Source: a virus. From it: a stretch of DNA of 20,657 nt. Both the position numbers and the translations under genes were made by a program. Location: the IMG/VR virus record IMGVR_UViG_3300010430_000536, positions 1-20,657 of that record. The stretch is one strand, 5' to 3'. The notes under the pieces were generated by a model that had not been told where the DNA came from, did not search any database, and saw nothing but the letters and a program-made list of their open reading frames with translations. This document shows positions 1-6,961 of the stretch, piece after piece (position 1 is the stretch's first letter; each line of letters opens with the position of its first letter).

Positions 1-60
1 CACCAGCACCAGCACCAGCACCAGCACCAGCACCAGCACCAGCACCAGCACCAGCACCAG
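1..60 (+). repeat. (CACCAG)n hexanucleotide tandem repeat
   Basis: Ten perfect copies of CACCAG fill the first 60 bases and probably continue beyond the window edge. In the reading frame of the gene it lies in, the repeat encodes Pro-Ala dipeptides. The unit is 6 bp, so copy-number change lengthens or shortens a Pro-Ala linker without shifting the frame. Confidence 0.95.
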
Positions 61-173
61 CGCATGACATGTTGAAAACACCACGGGTGTACATGGTCAA
101 TGGTCAACCATATACCGCCGAACAATTAACAGCATCAGGTTACACACCTGAAATGATAGCGGCTTTAACGTAA
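3..173 (+). CDS. C-terminal end of a Pro-Ala-linker phage protein (5' truncated)
   Basis: Only the last 56 codons are present; the frame is open to the left edge. A run of about 20 alternating Pro and Ala residues is followed by a short tail containing YMVNGQPYTAEQL and ending SGYTPEMIAAL. Phage replication proteins, including DUF2815-type single-stranded-DNA-binding proteins, often end in a Pro/Ala-rich linker plus a small terminal motif of the type 'T.EQL...G.T.E.I'. The position upstream of MazG-like and DNA polymerase genes fits a replication role. The identity is inference from the tail and neighbours only; the catalytic or binding domain lies outside the window. The stop TAA overlaps a possible downstream ATG (TAATG). 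Confidence 0.7.
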   Translation, partial: PAPAPAPAPAPAPAPAPAPAHDMLKTPRVYMVNGQPYTAEQLTASGYTPEMIAALT

Positions 174-316
174 TGTTTTTATTAATTATGATACTGTTTT
201 TCCATAGTTTAAAGGACATTATCACGTGGTGGGTTGGGCTGTTGAACCCACCAAACAGAAAGGTTTTACTGATCGCACATCATCCCGCATGGATTTGGAC
301 CATGGTCGAGGGCTGA
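173..316 (+). CDS. Possible 47-residue membrane peptide
   Basis: A 47-codon ORF whose ATG overlaps the stop of the preceding gene as TAATG, a coupling arrangement used repeatedly elsewhere in this genome. The predicted product starts with a strongly hydrophobic stretch (MFLLIMILFF) that could be a single membrane segment, followed by a Trp-containing region. No family is recognised. It competes with the ORF at 226-363 in another frame; the two overlap by 91 nt and possibly only one is real. There is no clear Shine-Dalgarno sequence, so translation would rely on coupling. Confidence 0.3.
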   Translation: MFLLIMILFFHSLKDIITWWVGLLNPPNRKVLLIAHHPAWIWTMVEG

Positions 317-363
317 TTAATCATGGTGGTGTAGATGTAAGCCATTTAGAATTTTCAATGTAA
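226..363 (+). CDS. Small hypothetical protein, 45 aa (GTG start)
   Basis: An ORF below the usual length cutoff. The frame is open after a TAG at 205-207. A Shine-Dalgarno-like AAAGGA at 211-216 lies 9 nt before GTG at 226, which decides the start; a second GTG follows immediately. The product is polar and charged, with Gly- and His-rich stretches (MDLDHGRGLINHGG) and no hydrophobic segment. No family is recognised. Its amino-acid composition looks more protein-like than that of the overlapping 173-316 frame, so it is the slightly preferred call in this interval, but this is a weak judgement. Confidence 0.4.
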   Translation: MVGWAVEPTKQKGFTDRTSSRMDLDHGRGLINHGGVDVSHLEFSM

Positions 364-382
364 GACAGCTTTGCTGTCGTTA
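361..382 (+). other. Small hairpin in the leader of the 65-aa gene
   Basis: GACAGC (364-369) and GCTGTC (373-378) form a perfect 6-bp stem with a 3-nt TTT loop, and TAA/TTA can add three outer pairs around a bulged G379. It starts at the stop codon of the small ORF before it and lies 16 nt upstream of the AAGAGGA ribosome binding site of the next gene. The nearest T-run (388-392) is about 10 nt away, so it is a poor intrinsic terminator; an mRNA processing or stability element is possible. Confidence 0.5.
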
Positions 383-412
383 GCGCAGTTTTAAAACAAG
401 AGGATTGAACCC

Positions 413-610
413 ATGAAAGTTCACTATTTTAACCAAGCAGAATCAGACAAAGACGACCACCTCTTAAACATGGCAAAAATGCAAGGCTATGTACCAAAAG
501 GTTGTTTACTCGGTGGTGGCACTGTTATGACTGTAATCAACGAAGGGGATAACCCTTGTCACGGTTGTGAAGGCCCTAGAAATAAATGTGGCGGTAAACC
601 CAAGAAGTAA
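413..610 (+). CDS. Small Cys-rich hypothetical protein, 65 aa
   Basis: A clear ribosome binding site, AAGAGGA at 398-404, lies 8 nt before the ATG. The product has an unstructured-looking polar N-terminus and a C-terminal cysteine cluster: Cys31, then Cys49-x2-Cys52 and Cys59, in the motif CHGCEGPRNKCGG, followed by a basic tail GKPKK. This resembles a small zinc- or metal-binding knuckle, perhaps for nucleic-acid or protein binding. No characterised family can be named. It is co-directional with the MazG-like and polymerase genes just downstream, suggesting expression with the replication module. Confidence 0.8.
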   Translation: MKVHYFNQAESDKDDHLLNMAKMQGYVPKGCLLGGGTVMTVINEGDNPCHGCEGPRNKCGGKPKK

Positions 611-632
611 TCATGTCGAGAGAACACAATTG

Positions 633-1025
633 ATGAATGAGGTAAATGATTATATGAGTAAATTAAAATCTGGCGTAATAGCACTGGTGAATGAATGTCA
701 TGGTGCGGCTGTAAGGGGTCACTGGTGGCATAATATAGAAACCGGCGAACCTCTAGAACGTAACAAAGGTGAATTACTGTGTCTTATTCACAGTGAAATT
801 AGTGAAGCTATGGAAGGTGCGCGTAAAGGTCGCAATGATGACCATTTACCACATCGACCACAATTAGAAGTTGAATTAGCTGATGCTATGATAAGAATCT
901 GTGATTTTGCTGGTGGGTTTAACCTTGATATTGCTGGCGCTATAGTCGAAAAATTGGAATATAATGCTAAACGTGCCGACCATGACCCGGCTAACAGATT
1001 AAAAGATGGGGGCAAGAAGTTTTGA
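633..1025 (+). CDS. MazG-like nucleoside triphosphate pyrophosphohydrolase
   Basis: A 130-residue all-alpha NTP pyrophosphatase, expected to hydrolyse (d)NTPs to the monophosphate and pyrophosphate, using magnesium. The metal-binding signature of the family is visible: Glu55 and Glu58 in HSEISEAMEGARKG, then Glu81 and Asp84 in ELADAMIRICDFA. The open frame extends back to a GTG at 567 inside the previous gene, but ATG 633 gives a start just after that gene's stop with a GAGA-containing leader; ATG 654, preceded by TGAGG, is a second possibility that would drop 7 residues. In phages, such enzymes adjust the nucleotide pool or alarmones. Its TGA overlaps the polymerase ATG (TGATG), so the two are translationally coupled. 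Confidence 0.88.
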   Translation: MNEVNDYMSKLKSGVIALVNECHGAAVRGHWWHNIETGEPLERNKGELLCLIHSEISEAMEGARKGRNDDHLPHRPQLEVELADAMIRICDFAGGFNLDIAGAIVEKLEYNAKRADHDPANRLKDGGKKF

Positions 1026-3325
1026 TGTTAGGGCGCCGTAAGTGTAGTGATTGTGGTTCGATGTATGAGTATGAATTAACTCATTGTCCTAAGTGTAAAG
1101 CACCTGAATGTTTCAGTGATGTTATACCCTATGATATGCGTGATTGGATATACGACATTGAAACTTACCCCAATGTATTTACGGCATCATTCCTGCACGC
1201 CGCTTGTGGTATTCGTCAACGATTCCAGATAACTCCTTGGGTGAATCAATTACCCCACCTATGCCAATTTCTCAGTATGTTAGCAAAGAACGGTTGTCGT
1301 CTTGTGGGTTTTAACAATGTTGGCTTTGACTACCCTGTTATTCACTACATCATGCAACAGTCAGTTTATGTAAATGTTGAAAGTATCTATCAAAAAGCGG
1401 CTAGTATTATCGACTCAGATTTCAATGATTATAGTCATATCATATGGGATTCTGAAGTCATCATACCCCAGTTAGATTTATATAAAATACACCATTTTGA
1501 CAACAAATCACGGCGCACCGGCTTAAAGATGTTGGAATTCAATATGTGCTCTGATGACATTGAAGATTTACCCTATGAAGCGGGCTTACCTCTCACTGAA
1601 GATCAAGTACCATCATTGATGTATTACAATGACCACGATGTGGACGAAACGTTCAAATTTTACCGTAAATCGATTGATCAGATAGAATTCAGGGAACAAC
1701 TTAGCAACAAGTATGAACGCAATTTCATGAATCATAATGATACTAAGATAGGTAAAGACTATTTCATTATGGAGTTAGAACGACTTATACCCGGTAGTTG
1801 TTATGACTATAGCACTGGTAGAAAACAAGTCAGGCAAACACCCCGTGATATAGTGCAGATTAATGATGTTGTTTTCCCTTATGTACGATTCGAACAACAT
1901 GGTTTTAACCTTATCCTTCAATGGTTGAAAAACTTCTCAATCGCGGAAACCAAAGGTGTGTTTGAATATCTGGATGTTACACCTGAAATGGCGTGGTACA
2001 TGAACCCGGCGTTAATTAAGGTGCATAATCTAACCGTTGCTGATGTACCTCACTTGAAAGATGTGACGAATATTCAAGGCAAGTTACTAAAAGGTTTGCC
2101 ATTAAAAGAATGTAAAGAACAACTACAAGACCGTTCAGATTTACACCGGTTTAGGTTCGTTAGTGGATGCAAGGACCAAAGCGGTTTGAATGTGATTATA
2201 CAGGGTTTCCGTTATGATTTCGGTACCGGCGGTATCCATGGTTCTGTTGAGTCTCAAACAGTACACAGTGATGAAACACATGTGATTTATGATTGGGATG
2301 TTGCCAGCTATTACCCAAACCTTGCTATAGCTAACAGGCTTTACCCTGAACACCTCAGTGAACAGTTCTGTAACATCTACTTAGATGTATATAATCAGCG
2401 TAAACAACACAAGAAGGGTACCGCTGAAAATGCAATGCTGAAGTTAGCGTTGAATGGTGTCTATGGTGATTCTAACAACCAATACAGCCCGTTCTATGAT
2501 TGGTTCTATACAATGCAAGTCACGATTAACGGGCAACTACTACTGTGTATGCTGGCCGAACAACTGATTAATATACCGAATCTTGAGATGGTACAAATAA
2601 ACACAGATGGTCTAACTGTACGTTGTCCACGGGAATACGTCGACCACATGAAAACGGTGTGTAAATGGTGGGAAGATTATACCTGTTTAGAACTTGAATC
2701 AGCTATCTATGAGAAAATGTTCATACGTGATGTTAATAACTATGTGGCGTTATATGAAAATGGTGATGTCAAACGCAAAGGGGCATACGAGTATAAATTA
2801 GACTGGCATCAAAATTTCAGTGCATTGGTGATACCTAAAGCAGTAGAGGCGCATTTAATACACGGGGTACCGGTTGAACAGTTCATTATGAATCACTGTA
2901 ACATTCATGATTTCATGTACAGAACGAAAATTAACCGGTCAGATAGTCTGATGTATGGTGAAGAGAAGCTTCAACGCATCACACGATACTACATAAGCAA
3001 TACAGGCGATAAATTAGTAAAAGTGTCACCGCCGGTAAAAGGTGTTGAAGTAGGTCAGTGGAAACGTAAAAATGGTATCAGTGATGCATTCTATACACAA
3101 GTGTTAGGTGAAATAAGTGGTGGTGACGATCTTGATTCAACGGGTAAACCGTGGGATGAACGTATTAACACAAAGAATAAAAGCAGGTATGAAATCAGGA
3201 GAACCGATATACAGAGTGGTTGTACTGTCACGCCATGTAATGATATTACAACTGCGAACTATGGTGATATTGATTTTGAATATTATGTTGGGCAAGCGTT
3301 GAAACTAATAAATCCTCTACGCTGA
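1025..3325 (+). CDS. Family B DNA polymerase with 3'-5' exonuclease and N-terminal zinc ribbon
   Basis: The 766-residue replicative DNA polymerase of the phage. It opens with a zinc-ribbon-like Cys7-x2-Cys10 ... Cys21-x2-Cys24. The proofreading exonuclease motifs follow: ExoI Asp44/Glu46 (YDIET), ExoII around Asn97-Asp102 (GFNNVGFD), ExoIII Tyr201-x3-Asp205. The polymerase palm has motif A, Asp425 in DVASYYPN; motif B, Lys473 to Gly481 in KLALNGVYG; motif C, Gln524 to Gly529 as QINTDG. The usual family B motif C is YxDTDS; here Asn526 replaces the first Asp, but Asp528, the position essential in RB69 polymerase, is kept. Only 48 residues separate motifs A and B, so there is no room for a phi29-type TPR1 insertion. 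ATG 1025 is preferred over TTG 1022 because it gives the TGATG overlap with the MazG-like gene. Confidence 0.93.
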   Translation: MLGRRKCSDCGSMYEYELTHCPKCKAPECFSDVIPYDMRDWIYDIETYPNVFTASFLHAACGIRQRFQITPWVNQLPHLCQFLSMLAKNGCRLVGFNNVGFDYPVIHYIMQQSVYVNVESIYQKAASIIDSDFNDYSHIIWDSEVIIPQLDLYKIHHFDNKSRRTGLKMLEFNMCSDDIEDLPYEAGLPLTEDQVPSLMYYNDHDVDETFKFYRKSIDQIEFREQLSNKYERNFMNHNDTKIGKDYFIMELERLIPGSCYDYSTGRKQVRQTPRDIVQINDVVFPYVRFEQHGFNLILQWLKNFSIAETKGVFEYLDVTPEMAWYMNPALIKVHNLTVADVPHLKDVTNIQGKLLKGLPLKECKEQLQDRSDLHRFRFVSGCKDQSGLNVIIQGFRYDFGTGGIHGSVESQTVHSDETHVIYDWDVASYYPNLAIANRLYPEHLSEQFCNIYLDVYNQRKQHKKGTAENAMLKLALNGVYGDSNNQYSPFYDWFYTMQVTINGQLLLCMLAEQLINIPNLEMVQINTDGLTVRCPREYVDHMKTVCKWWEDYTCLELESAIYEKMFIRDVNNYVALYENGDVKRKGAYEYKLDWHQNFSALVIPKAVEAHLIHGVPVEQFIMNHCNIHDFMYRTKINRSDSLMYGEEKLQRITRYYISNTGDKLVKVSPPVKGVEVGQWKRKNGISDAFYTQVLGEISGGDDLDSTGKPWDERINTKNKSRYEIRRTDIQSGCTVTPCNDITTANYGDIDFEYYVGQALKLINPLR

Positions 3326-3697
3326 TTTGAACAATACACCTATAATACCCACAATTATAGCTGAACCGGCAACTACACCAACCCATTTGACAATACTGGT
3401 GACAGCCGCTGAAGAAGTCAAGCGCCTACTGACATCAGTTAATTGTTCAGCGTTTCGTTCAAGCATTACTAATCGTGTCTCGTATGAATTTAATGTTTTG
3501 TTTACATACTGCATCTGCTTACTGAGTCGAGAGACTTCAACTTGTTGGGCCACGAGTTTAGACATACTATCAGCCATGGTTTCAGTGACACCAACGAGTT
3601 TAGCTAATTCTTTATGCGTGTGTTTATTGGTAATCTGGTGTGATGTCTCCAACCGTGTGAAACGTTCCATTAATGCTAGCATTTCTTGATCAGCCAT
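3317..3697 (-). CDS. Coiled-coil protein with C-terminal membrane anchor (XhlA-like, lysis candidate)
   Basis: A 126-residue protein with a long charged, heptad-like helical region (about residues 1-95) and one hydrophobic segment at the very C-terminus (about 97-122, including VVAGSAIIVGIIGVLF). This layout is that of XhlA-like haemolysin/holin-associated proteins, which attach to the inner membrane and assist lysis; the assignment rests on architecture, not on a motif. The frame runs further upstream, but ATG 3697 follows the TGA of the preceding gene by one base, so it is the likely start. It is the last gene of the minus-strand operon, and its stop overlaps the end of the polymerase gene on the other strand. 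Confidence 0.72.
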   Translation of the reverse strand: MADQEMLALMERFTRLETSHQITNKHTHKELAKLVGVTETMADSMSKLVAQQVEVSRLSKQMQYVNKTLNSYETRLVMLERNAEQLTDVSRRLTSSAAVTSIVKWVGVVAGSAIIVGIIGVLFKSA

Positions 3698-3698
3698 A

Positions 3699-4058
3699 TC
3701 ACCAATTACCTCTAGTCCAGCCACCCGCACGCACACCCCAATAATACAAAGTGGACCTCCATCTTGATACACCGCAATCAATTAACATTTGTCTGAACAA
3801 CTCATCGCATTTAGACCTAGTTTCATATTGCATACCATACATGTGATCATGAAATACAGCGGCTTTTCTACTTTTACCAGTGCGACTAAAAAAGGGTCTA
3901 AGAAAAACAGGAATACTGGCTAAATCAGTTTCAGTACCTGCCTCAACTAAGTATGTAAAATCAGAATGAAAATACCAACAATCTTTTAATACGCAGAACC
4001 AACCCGGTTTATCATCTAGCACCCGCAAGTCTAAATCAGTGAATGTACCCACGGTCAT
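3699..4058 (-). CDS. DUF1353 family phage protein
   Basis: A 119-residue protein matching the DUF1353 pattern: TDLASIP at residues 44-50 followed by FLRPFF, a basic stretch, then FHDHMYG (His70-Asp71-His72), a DELFRQML helix and a C-terminal YYWGVRAGG. DUF1353 proteins are common at the tail/lysis end of phage structural operons; their biochemical role is not established. ATG 4058 forms an ATGA overlap with the stop of the preceding gene and has GAGG 8 nt upstream, so it is chosen over GTG 4067. Confidence 0.85.
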   Translation of the reverse strand: MTVGTFTDLDLRVLDDKPGWFCVLKDCWYFHSDFTYLVEAGTETDLASIPVFLRPFFSRTGKSRKAAVFHDHMYGMQYETRSKCDELFRQMLIDCGVSRWRSTLYYWGVRAGGWTRGNW

Positions 4059-4486
4059 AGGTTCCACCTCATTTTATATGCGTACCATAAATCGCGAGGC
4101 GTGACCCTATGTGTTTTCAATCTCATGTTTAAAACACCTGATTTTACCAATGCTTCTGCTACTAATTCAGAACAGAACCATTTGTTGTCATCATTCCATT
4201 TTTTACGTAATGGGATACCTGCTAACGCTGTGAAATCATAGTCCTTACCGATTTGTTTATTCAGCCATGTTTCAGCTAAGTCATTATTACCGTCTACTAT
4301 AATAGTTTCCCTATTTGGGTATCTATCAGCAAATGAATTTAAAGAACATTTTGTGACGCCCTTCTCAATTGTTGATTCGTACACAATGCCGTTGACGTTG
4401 ACGGCGCAATGACTAAAATGACTCAATGTTGCCAGTTTGATAGCCTCTGCTAATATACCGGTTCCTCTACAGAAATAAACTATCAT
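4055..4486 (-). CDS. Permuted papain-like cysteine peptidase/amidase (YiiX type)
   Basis: A 143-residue protein with the His-before-Cys order of the permuted papain-like (YiiX/YaeF, LRAT-related) fold. The candidate catalytic His26 is in SHFSHCAV, followed by a strand ending VYES (Glu37), a GKDYDF element at 80-85, and the candidate nucleophile Cys105 in WFCSELVAEAL. Such enzymes cleave amide or peptide bonds; in phages they are plausible peptidoglycan hydrolases or virion-associated peptidases. No signal peptide is obvious. Its position between tail-fibre genes and the membrane-anchored protein makes it the best endolysin or cell-wall-hydrolase candidate in the window, which is inference. 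ATGA overlap with the gene before it. Confidence 0.75.
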   Translation of the reverse strand: MIVYFCRGTGILAEAIKLATLSHFSHCAVNVNGIVYESTIEKGVTKCSLNSFADRYPNRETIIVDGNNDLAETWLNKQIGKDYDFTALAGIPLRKKWNDDNKWFCSELVAEALVKSGVLNMRLKTHRVTPRDLWYAYKMRWNL

Positions 4487-4890
4487 AACTTTGCCGCCTC
4501 TATGAACGCCTCATCTAACGCGTCACTGTCTAAACCAAGATCAGATGCTAGCATAATCAACTCAGGCCTGTTGCGCTCATATTCAGTTGAGTCATCCCAA
4601 AACGATTGCATTAATAATCTCTGTACATCATCGTCTATCACATCAATCAACGGTTGAACATGTTGATATAATCCTAGTATTATCAAGTGCTGTCTTGCCT
4701 GCCGTTTCGTGATACTGAATGGCACAAGGGGTGCAGGCGCTTCAGGTTTTACAAATTCATCTCCTGATTCAACCCATCCAATTTGGGCTATATTGTTGAT
4801 TATCCAGCCATTTTTCAATGCTGTTTCTGTATCAGATTTGACACGATTAATAACCACGCCGTCTTTAACGATTATTGCAAAATCTACCAT
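4483..4890 (-). CDS. Tail-fibre-associated small protein
   Basis: A 135-residue protein lying directly after the fibre gene and overlapping its end. The N-terminal half reads as a small beta domain ([15 protein letters not shown]). The C-terminal half, from about residue 58, has a helical pattern often found at the end of phage fibre or fibre-accessory proteins: [17 protein letters not shown], a [16 protein letters not shown] segment and a terminal [12 protein letters not shown] role in fibre assembly or as a tail accessory is inferred from position. ATG 4890 has GAGGG 7 nt upstream and is preferred to GTG 4896. Confidence 0.75.
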   Translation of the reverse strand: MVDFAIIVKDGVVINRVKSDTETALKNGWIINNIAQIGWVESGDEFVKPEAPAPLVPFSITKRQARQHLIILGLYQHVQPLIDVIDDDVQRLLMQSFWDDSTEYERNRPELIMLASDLGLDSDALDEAFIEAAKL

Positions 4891-6035
4891 TGCCACACCC
4901 TCGCTCTACCATCACCGCCATCACCAGCATCACCAGCACCATTTAATGTTGTTGAGCCGCCAGCGCCACCAGGGACATCACCATCACCACCAGCAACACC
5001 ATTACCACCATTACCACCATCACCACCATATACTGATGTCCCACCAGGGCTACCACCGTTTGAACCGCCGCCGCCAGCACCACCGTAAATTGTATTACCA
5101 GCTTCACCAGAAACCCCAGCAGCGCCCCTACCTGCAATTGGATTCAACACCTGTGTACGTTGAATTTCAGCCGAAGTCCCCGTTATTCTACGGTTAACAG
5201 ACCCATCGTTGACTTTTATGTAGATATCACCTGAATCATTTTCACCACCCCATCCACCAGCAGCAGTTAACAATGATCCAAATGATGTATCCCCACCATC
5301 AACACCATCACCTGTACCAGCATTAACACCACCTGCACCTATCGTCACAGTCTCAGATGCAGCTAAATCACTAGCGTTGAATATACCAGTAACAAAAAGA
5401 CCGCCTGATCCACCGCTAGCATATGTACTAGTTTTTGTAGCACCGCTACCACCACCCCCAACCAGCTCTACACGCACAAAATTTGCACTAGGGTCTTTTG
5501 TGAAAGAACCAGATGTTAGAAATTCCTCGTATATGTATACCGATCTACCAGATAACACCCACTCAGGATCAACGCCGGGTTCTTTTGTTGTGACATCTGC
5601 TAAATTAGTCACTAGATTCCAGTATGTACCGCTGTGTAAAACTTGGTATGGGATATTAGCTGCACCCGTTTGGTCTGCCCAGTTTCCCTTGAAATTAGCT
5701 GAACTTTCTGCATTATCAGCTGCTACTTCAGCTCTATCAGCTTCTGTCTCAGCTCTATCAGCTTCTGTCTCAGCTCTATCAGCTTCTGTTGTTGCTAATG
5801 CGACTTGTGCAGCGCCGTTGTCAGTAGCATCGATGGCTGATTGTGCAGCAGCAGCGGCTTCAGTCTCAGCTATAACAGCATTGTCATATACATTAGTAGC
5901 TAAATCATTGGCTTCGTCAGTCCACGGTGTTAATGCGGCAACATGTGCATCAGCTTTCGTGACAAAAGTATCCGGGTCATCCTGTCGCTGTGGCGCATCT
6001 GGTAATGGGCTGATAGGGGTTGGTGTGGTCGCCAT
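4884..6035 (-). CDS. Tail fibre protein with coiled coil and glycine-rich tip
   Basis: A 383-residue fibre. Residues 1-60 resemble the N-terminal attachment region of many phage fibres ([14 protein letters not shown]). An Ala/Glu-rich helical stretch follows, with three exact TEADRAE heptads at 83-103, a trimeric coiled coil by pattern. Residues about 115-162 look like a small carbohydrate-binding module (FKGNW ... TYWNLV ... PEWVL). From about 187 to the end is a glycine-rich domain ([12 protein letters not shown] at the start, RARVWQW at the end), as in glycine-rich receptor-binding tips of phage adhesins. It probably contacts the host surface. The start overlaps the preceding TAA (TAATG). 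Confidence 0.88.
   Translation of the reverse strand: MATTPTPISPLPDAPQRQDDPDTFVTKADAHVAALTPWTDEANDLATNVYDNAVIAETEAAAAAQSAIDATDNGAAQVALATTEADRAETEADRAETEADRAEVAADNAESSANFKGNWADQTGAANIPYQVLHSGTYWNLVTNLADVTTKEPGVDPEWVLSGRSVYIYEEFLTSGSFTKDPSANFVRVELVGGGGSGATKTSTYASGGSGGLFVTGIFNASDLAASETVTIGAGGVNAGTGDGVDGGDTSFGSLLTAAGGWGGENDSGDIYIKVNDGSVNRRITGTSAEIQRTQVLNPIAGRGAAGVSGEAGNTIYGGAGGGGSNGGSPGGTSVYGGDGGNGGNGVAGGDGDVPGGAGGSTTLNGAGDAGDGGDGRARVWQW
5728..5790. repeat. Three tandem 21-bp repeats encoding coiled-coil heptads
   Basis: Units at 5728-5748, 5749-5769 and 5770-5790; the first two are identical and the third differs only at its last base. Each unit encodes one TEADRAE heptad of the fibre on the minus strand. 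Near-identity at the DNA level suggests recent duplication by slippage or recombination and allows shaft-length variation in steps of one heptad. Confidence 0.95.
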
Positions 6036-6961
6036 TATGTTAATCCTTCTACTTCAATTGAACATGGTGAATTGTCTGGACTTCTAAATAATAGATCGAA
6101 ATCTCTATAATAACCATAGATTATAGTTGAGCCGTATTGTTCAGAACCGATCCATGTCACGGGGTTAGCCCGTAAACTAACTAACAAATTCTGAATGAAA
6201 TCAATTCTATTAGTCTGAACTAGTATTCGGTAATTTGCTGTTTTACTGAAGTTCCCTTCTACTATTATGGGTCTACCAAATGAATCGAGTTCTTTACGAG
6301 TGTAATCAATAATACCAACATTTGTACCGTGTTCAGTAACACCAATCACTTGTTGATAACCAAGTGTCATTAAACCGCACTTAGCTGTACCGGCTGGTGC
6401 GTTGATAGTAACGTTCACATCTGCATTGGCGTAAGGCGGTAAGTCAGTCAAGGCTATGTCTTGCTTGCTGTAAATAGGGTCAAAATAATATTCATACCAA
6501 TCATTAATACCACCATTATCTGTTAATGATATCGTTTCGTCATATACAATACCGTCAACAGGATCATCAACCTGTACAACTACTTCAGTACCATCCAGGT
6601 TAAATAACGCTAATGCATTAAAAACACTACCCGGTGTCACAGTAACGTTAATATCAACGGCCTTCTCAGTTTGATCGCTGATTTGATCGCTGAACATAGC
6701 CCATGTGTTAGTAGCACTAATCCTGATCCAATAAGTACCTATTCCCGTGTTAGGATCAACATCCACATTAGGTTTATTGGTTGCATCACTCGTGTGGGCC
6801 TGTATGCATTCGTACACAGTGTGGATGTCGGGGGTGGTGATTTGTATGACATCACCGACAAGATAACCTGTAGCAAGCGCCCAATCGGGTTGATCTAACT
6901 CAGTGACATCAGTGGCTGTTAAGGTGGTATCATTAATGTCAACTGGTATAATGATTTTCAT
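6035..6961 (-). CDS. Tail-tip protein with carbohydrate-binding-like module
   Basis: A 308-residue protein directly after the tape measure gene (TAA and ATG adjacent), the position of distal tail and tail-tip genes. Residues about 26-84 have the look of a CBM5/12-type sugar-binding repeat: Trp27, [18 protein letters not shown] and TYWIRI. The remainder is beta-rich with no catalytic motif seen. It may form part of the tail tip and bind surface glycans. The family is recognised only by context and the module pattern. The next gene, the fibre, overlaps its stop by one base. Confidence 0.78.
   Translation of the reverse strand: MKIIIPVDINDTTLTATDVTELDQPDWALATGYLVGDVIQITTPDIHTVYECIQAHTSDATNKPNVDVDPNTGIGTYWIRISATNTWAMFSDQISDQTEKAVDINVTVTPGSVFNALALFNLDGTEVVVQVDDPVDGIVYDETISLTDNGGINDWYEYYFDPIYSKQDIALTDLPPYANADVNVTINAPAGTAKCGLMTLGYQQVIGVTEHGTNVGIIDYTRKELDSFGRPIIVEGNFSKTANYRILVQTNRIDFIQNLLVSLRANPVTWIGSEQYGSTIIYGYYRDFDLLFRSPDNSPCSIEVEGLT

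Noticed and set aside
1-60. CRISPR-like array
   Set aside because: Simple 6-bp tandem repeat without spacers, inside a coding frame.
567-632. GTG-started N-terminal extension of the MazG-like protein
   Set aside because: It lies within the coding end of the 65-residue gene, shows no ribosome binding site of its own and is not needed for the family fold.
4709-5197. Plus-strand ORF rich in His and Gln
   Set aside because: It is the complement of the glycine-rich fibre tip; its odd composition comes from reading GGN-rich codons backwards.
5377-6087. Long plus-strand ORF of 236 codons opposite the fibre gene
   Set aside because: Low-complexity Ala/Ser/Val shadow of the coiled-coil repeats on the minus strand.
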